From Selenihalanaerobacter shriftii (lineage in GTDB: Bacteria; Bacillota; Halanaerobiia; Halobacteroidales; Acetohalobiaceae): a DNA stretch of 64,000 bases. The stretch spans positions 25,970 through 89,969 of the forward strand of contig NZ_FUWM01000013.1 in assembly GCF_900167185.1 (NCBI RefSeq). Reading direction: 5' to 3'. The notes beneath the pieces were generated by a model, which made no database searches, was not told where the DNA came from, and was given only the letters and a program-made list of their open reading frames with translations. A program made the position numbers and the translations under genes. Below are positions 63,684-64,000 of this stretch, piece after piece (positions within the stretch are counted from its first letter, which is position 1; each line of letters starts with the position of its first letter).

Positions 63684-64000
63684 TTAGAATAAACCACTAA
63701 TGTTACCATCTGCATCAACATCGATCTCTTCAGCAGAAGGTACTTTAGGTAAACCAGGCATTGTCATAACTGCACCGGTTAAGGCTACTAGGAAGCCTGC
63801 TCCTGCAGATACATTAATCTCTCTAACTGTAACTTTAAAGCCTGTTGGTCTACCTTTCTTAGTTGGGTCATCTGAGATAGATGACTGAGTCTTAGCCATA
63901 CAGATTGGCATATTATCAAACCCTTGCTCAACTAATTTCTCAATATCTTTCATAGCGTTGTCAGTAAAGACTACACCGTCAGCGCCATAAATTTTAGTAG
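63684..64000 (-). CDS. fhs: Formate-tetrahydrofolate ligase, C-terminal part (cut by window edge)
   Basis: The last 105 or so residues are present; the gene runs beyond the right edge. The frame reads [40 protein letters not shown], then [20 protein letters not shown] and [17 protein letters not shown], characteristic of the Fhs C-terminus. The enzyme activates formate to 10-formyl-THF with ATP, used in one-carbon metabolism and, in acetogens, in the Wood-Ljungdahl pathway. A strong terminator follows the stop. Confidence 0.95.
   Translation of the reverse strand, partial: TKIYGADGVVFTDNAMKDIEKLVEQGFDNMPICMAKTQSSISDDPTKKGRPTGFKVTVREINVSAGAGFLVALTGAVMTMPGLPKVPSAEEIDVDADGNISGLF

Overview
The window looks like chromosomal DNA from a low-GC, endospore-forming, strictly anaerobic and probably halophilic Firmicute, most likely Halanaerobiales (Halobacteroidaceae: Orenia, Sporohalobacter or Halobacteroides type). 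The basis is AT-rich DNA, many Asp/Glu-rich proteins, sporulation genes (csfB/gin, SPOCS coat-type proteins, an L,D-transpeptidase), anaerobic redox enzymes (NfnAB, formate-THF ligase, an FAD/Fe-S oxidoreductase) and a gene order resembling the Bacillus/Clostridium origin-proximal region. The genus is an inference.

Right part (about 39.6-64 kb, mostly minus strand): a housekeeping block collinear with the B. subtilis guaB-to-purR region. It holds fhs (partial), a MoxR/VWA pair, guaB under a guanine riboswitch, csfB/gin, tmk, yaaR, holB, ricT, yabA, trmN6, yazA, rsmI, abrB, metG under a T-box, tatD, rsmA and veg. Local insertions are a HerA-NurA pair, a TatD-linked radical SAM gene, a transaldolase-like gene, a YkuK-like gene and an ECF S-component next to an AIR-synthase-like kinase. 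The syntenic line resumes at the far left with ispE and purR beside a cyanophycin module (cphA, cphB).

Middle (24-39.6 kb): a metabolic and secretory stretch. It has an IclR regulator, glutamate dehydrogenase, NfnAB, two serine proteases, a three-domain glycosyltransferase, a large FAD/Fe-S oxidase preceded by a relic of the redox repressor gene rex, and a regulator with three tandem XRE domains.

Left-centre (5.8-23.8 kb): a spore-envelope island. Six genes encode about 15-17 SPOCS (DUF3794/SipL-type) domains, with LysM, L,D-transpeptidase, peptidoglycan-binding and CAP proteins, an unknown 139-aa protein and an orphan GvpF/GvpL gas-vesicle protein. Five upstream regions carry the same AC-N16-CATAnnnTA arrangement expected for the late mother-cell factor sigma-K, which argues that much of the island is one spore-coat regulon. 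A gas-vesicle-type protein inside a coat-protein island is the most intriguing combination here, because some Dead Sea Halanaerobiales are known to make endospores with attached gas vesicles.

Two clusters of DnaA boxes (TTATNCACA), one before the RNase J gene and one before the triple-XRE gene, look like DnaA-binding regulatory or titration sites. No rRNA, tRNA, CRISPR array, insertion sequence or prophage was recognised.
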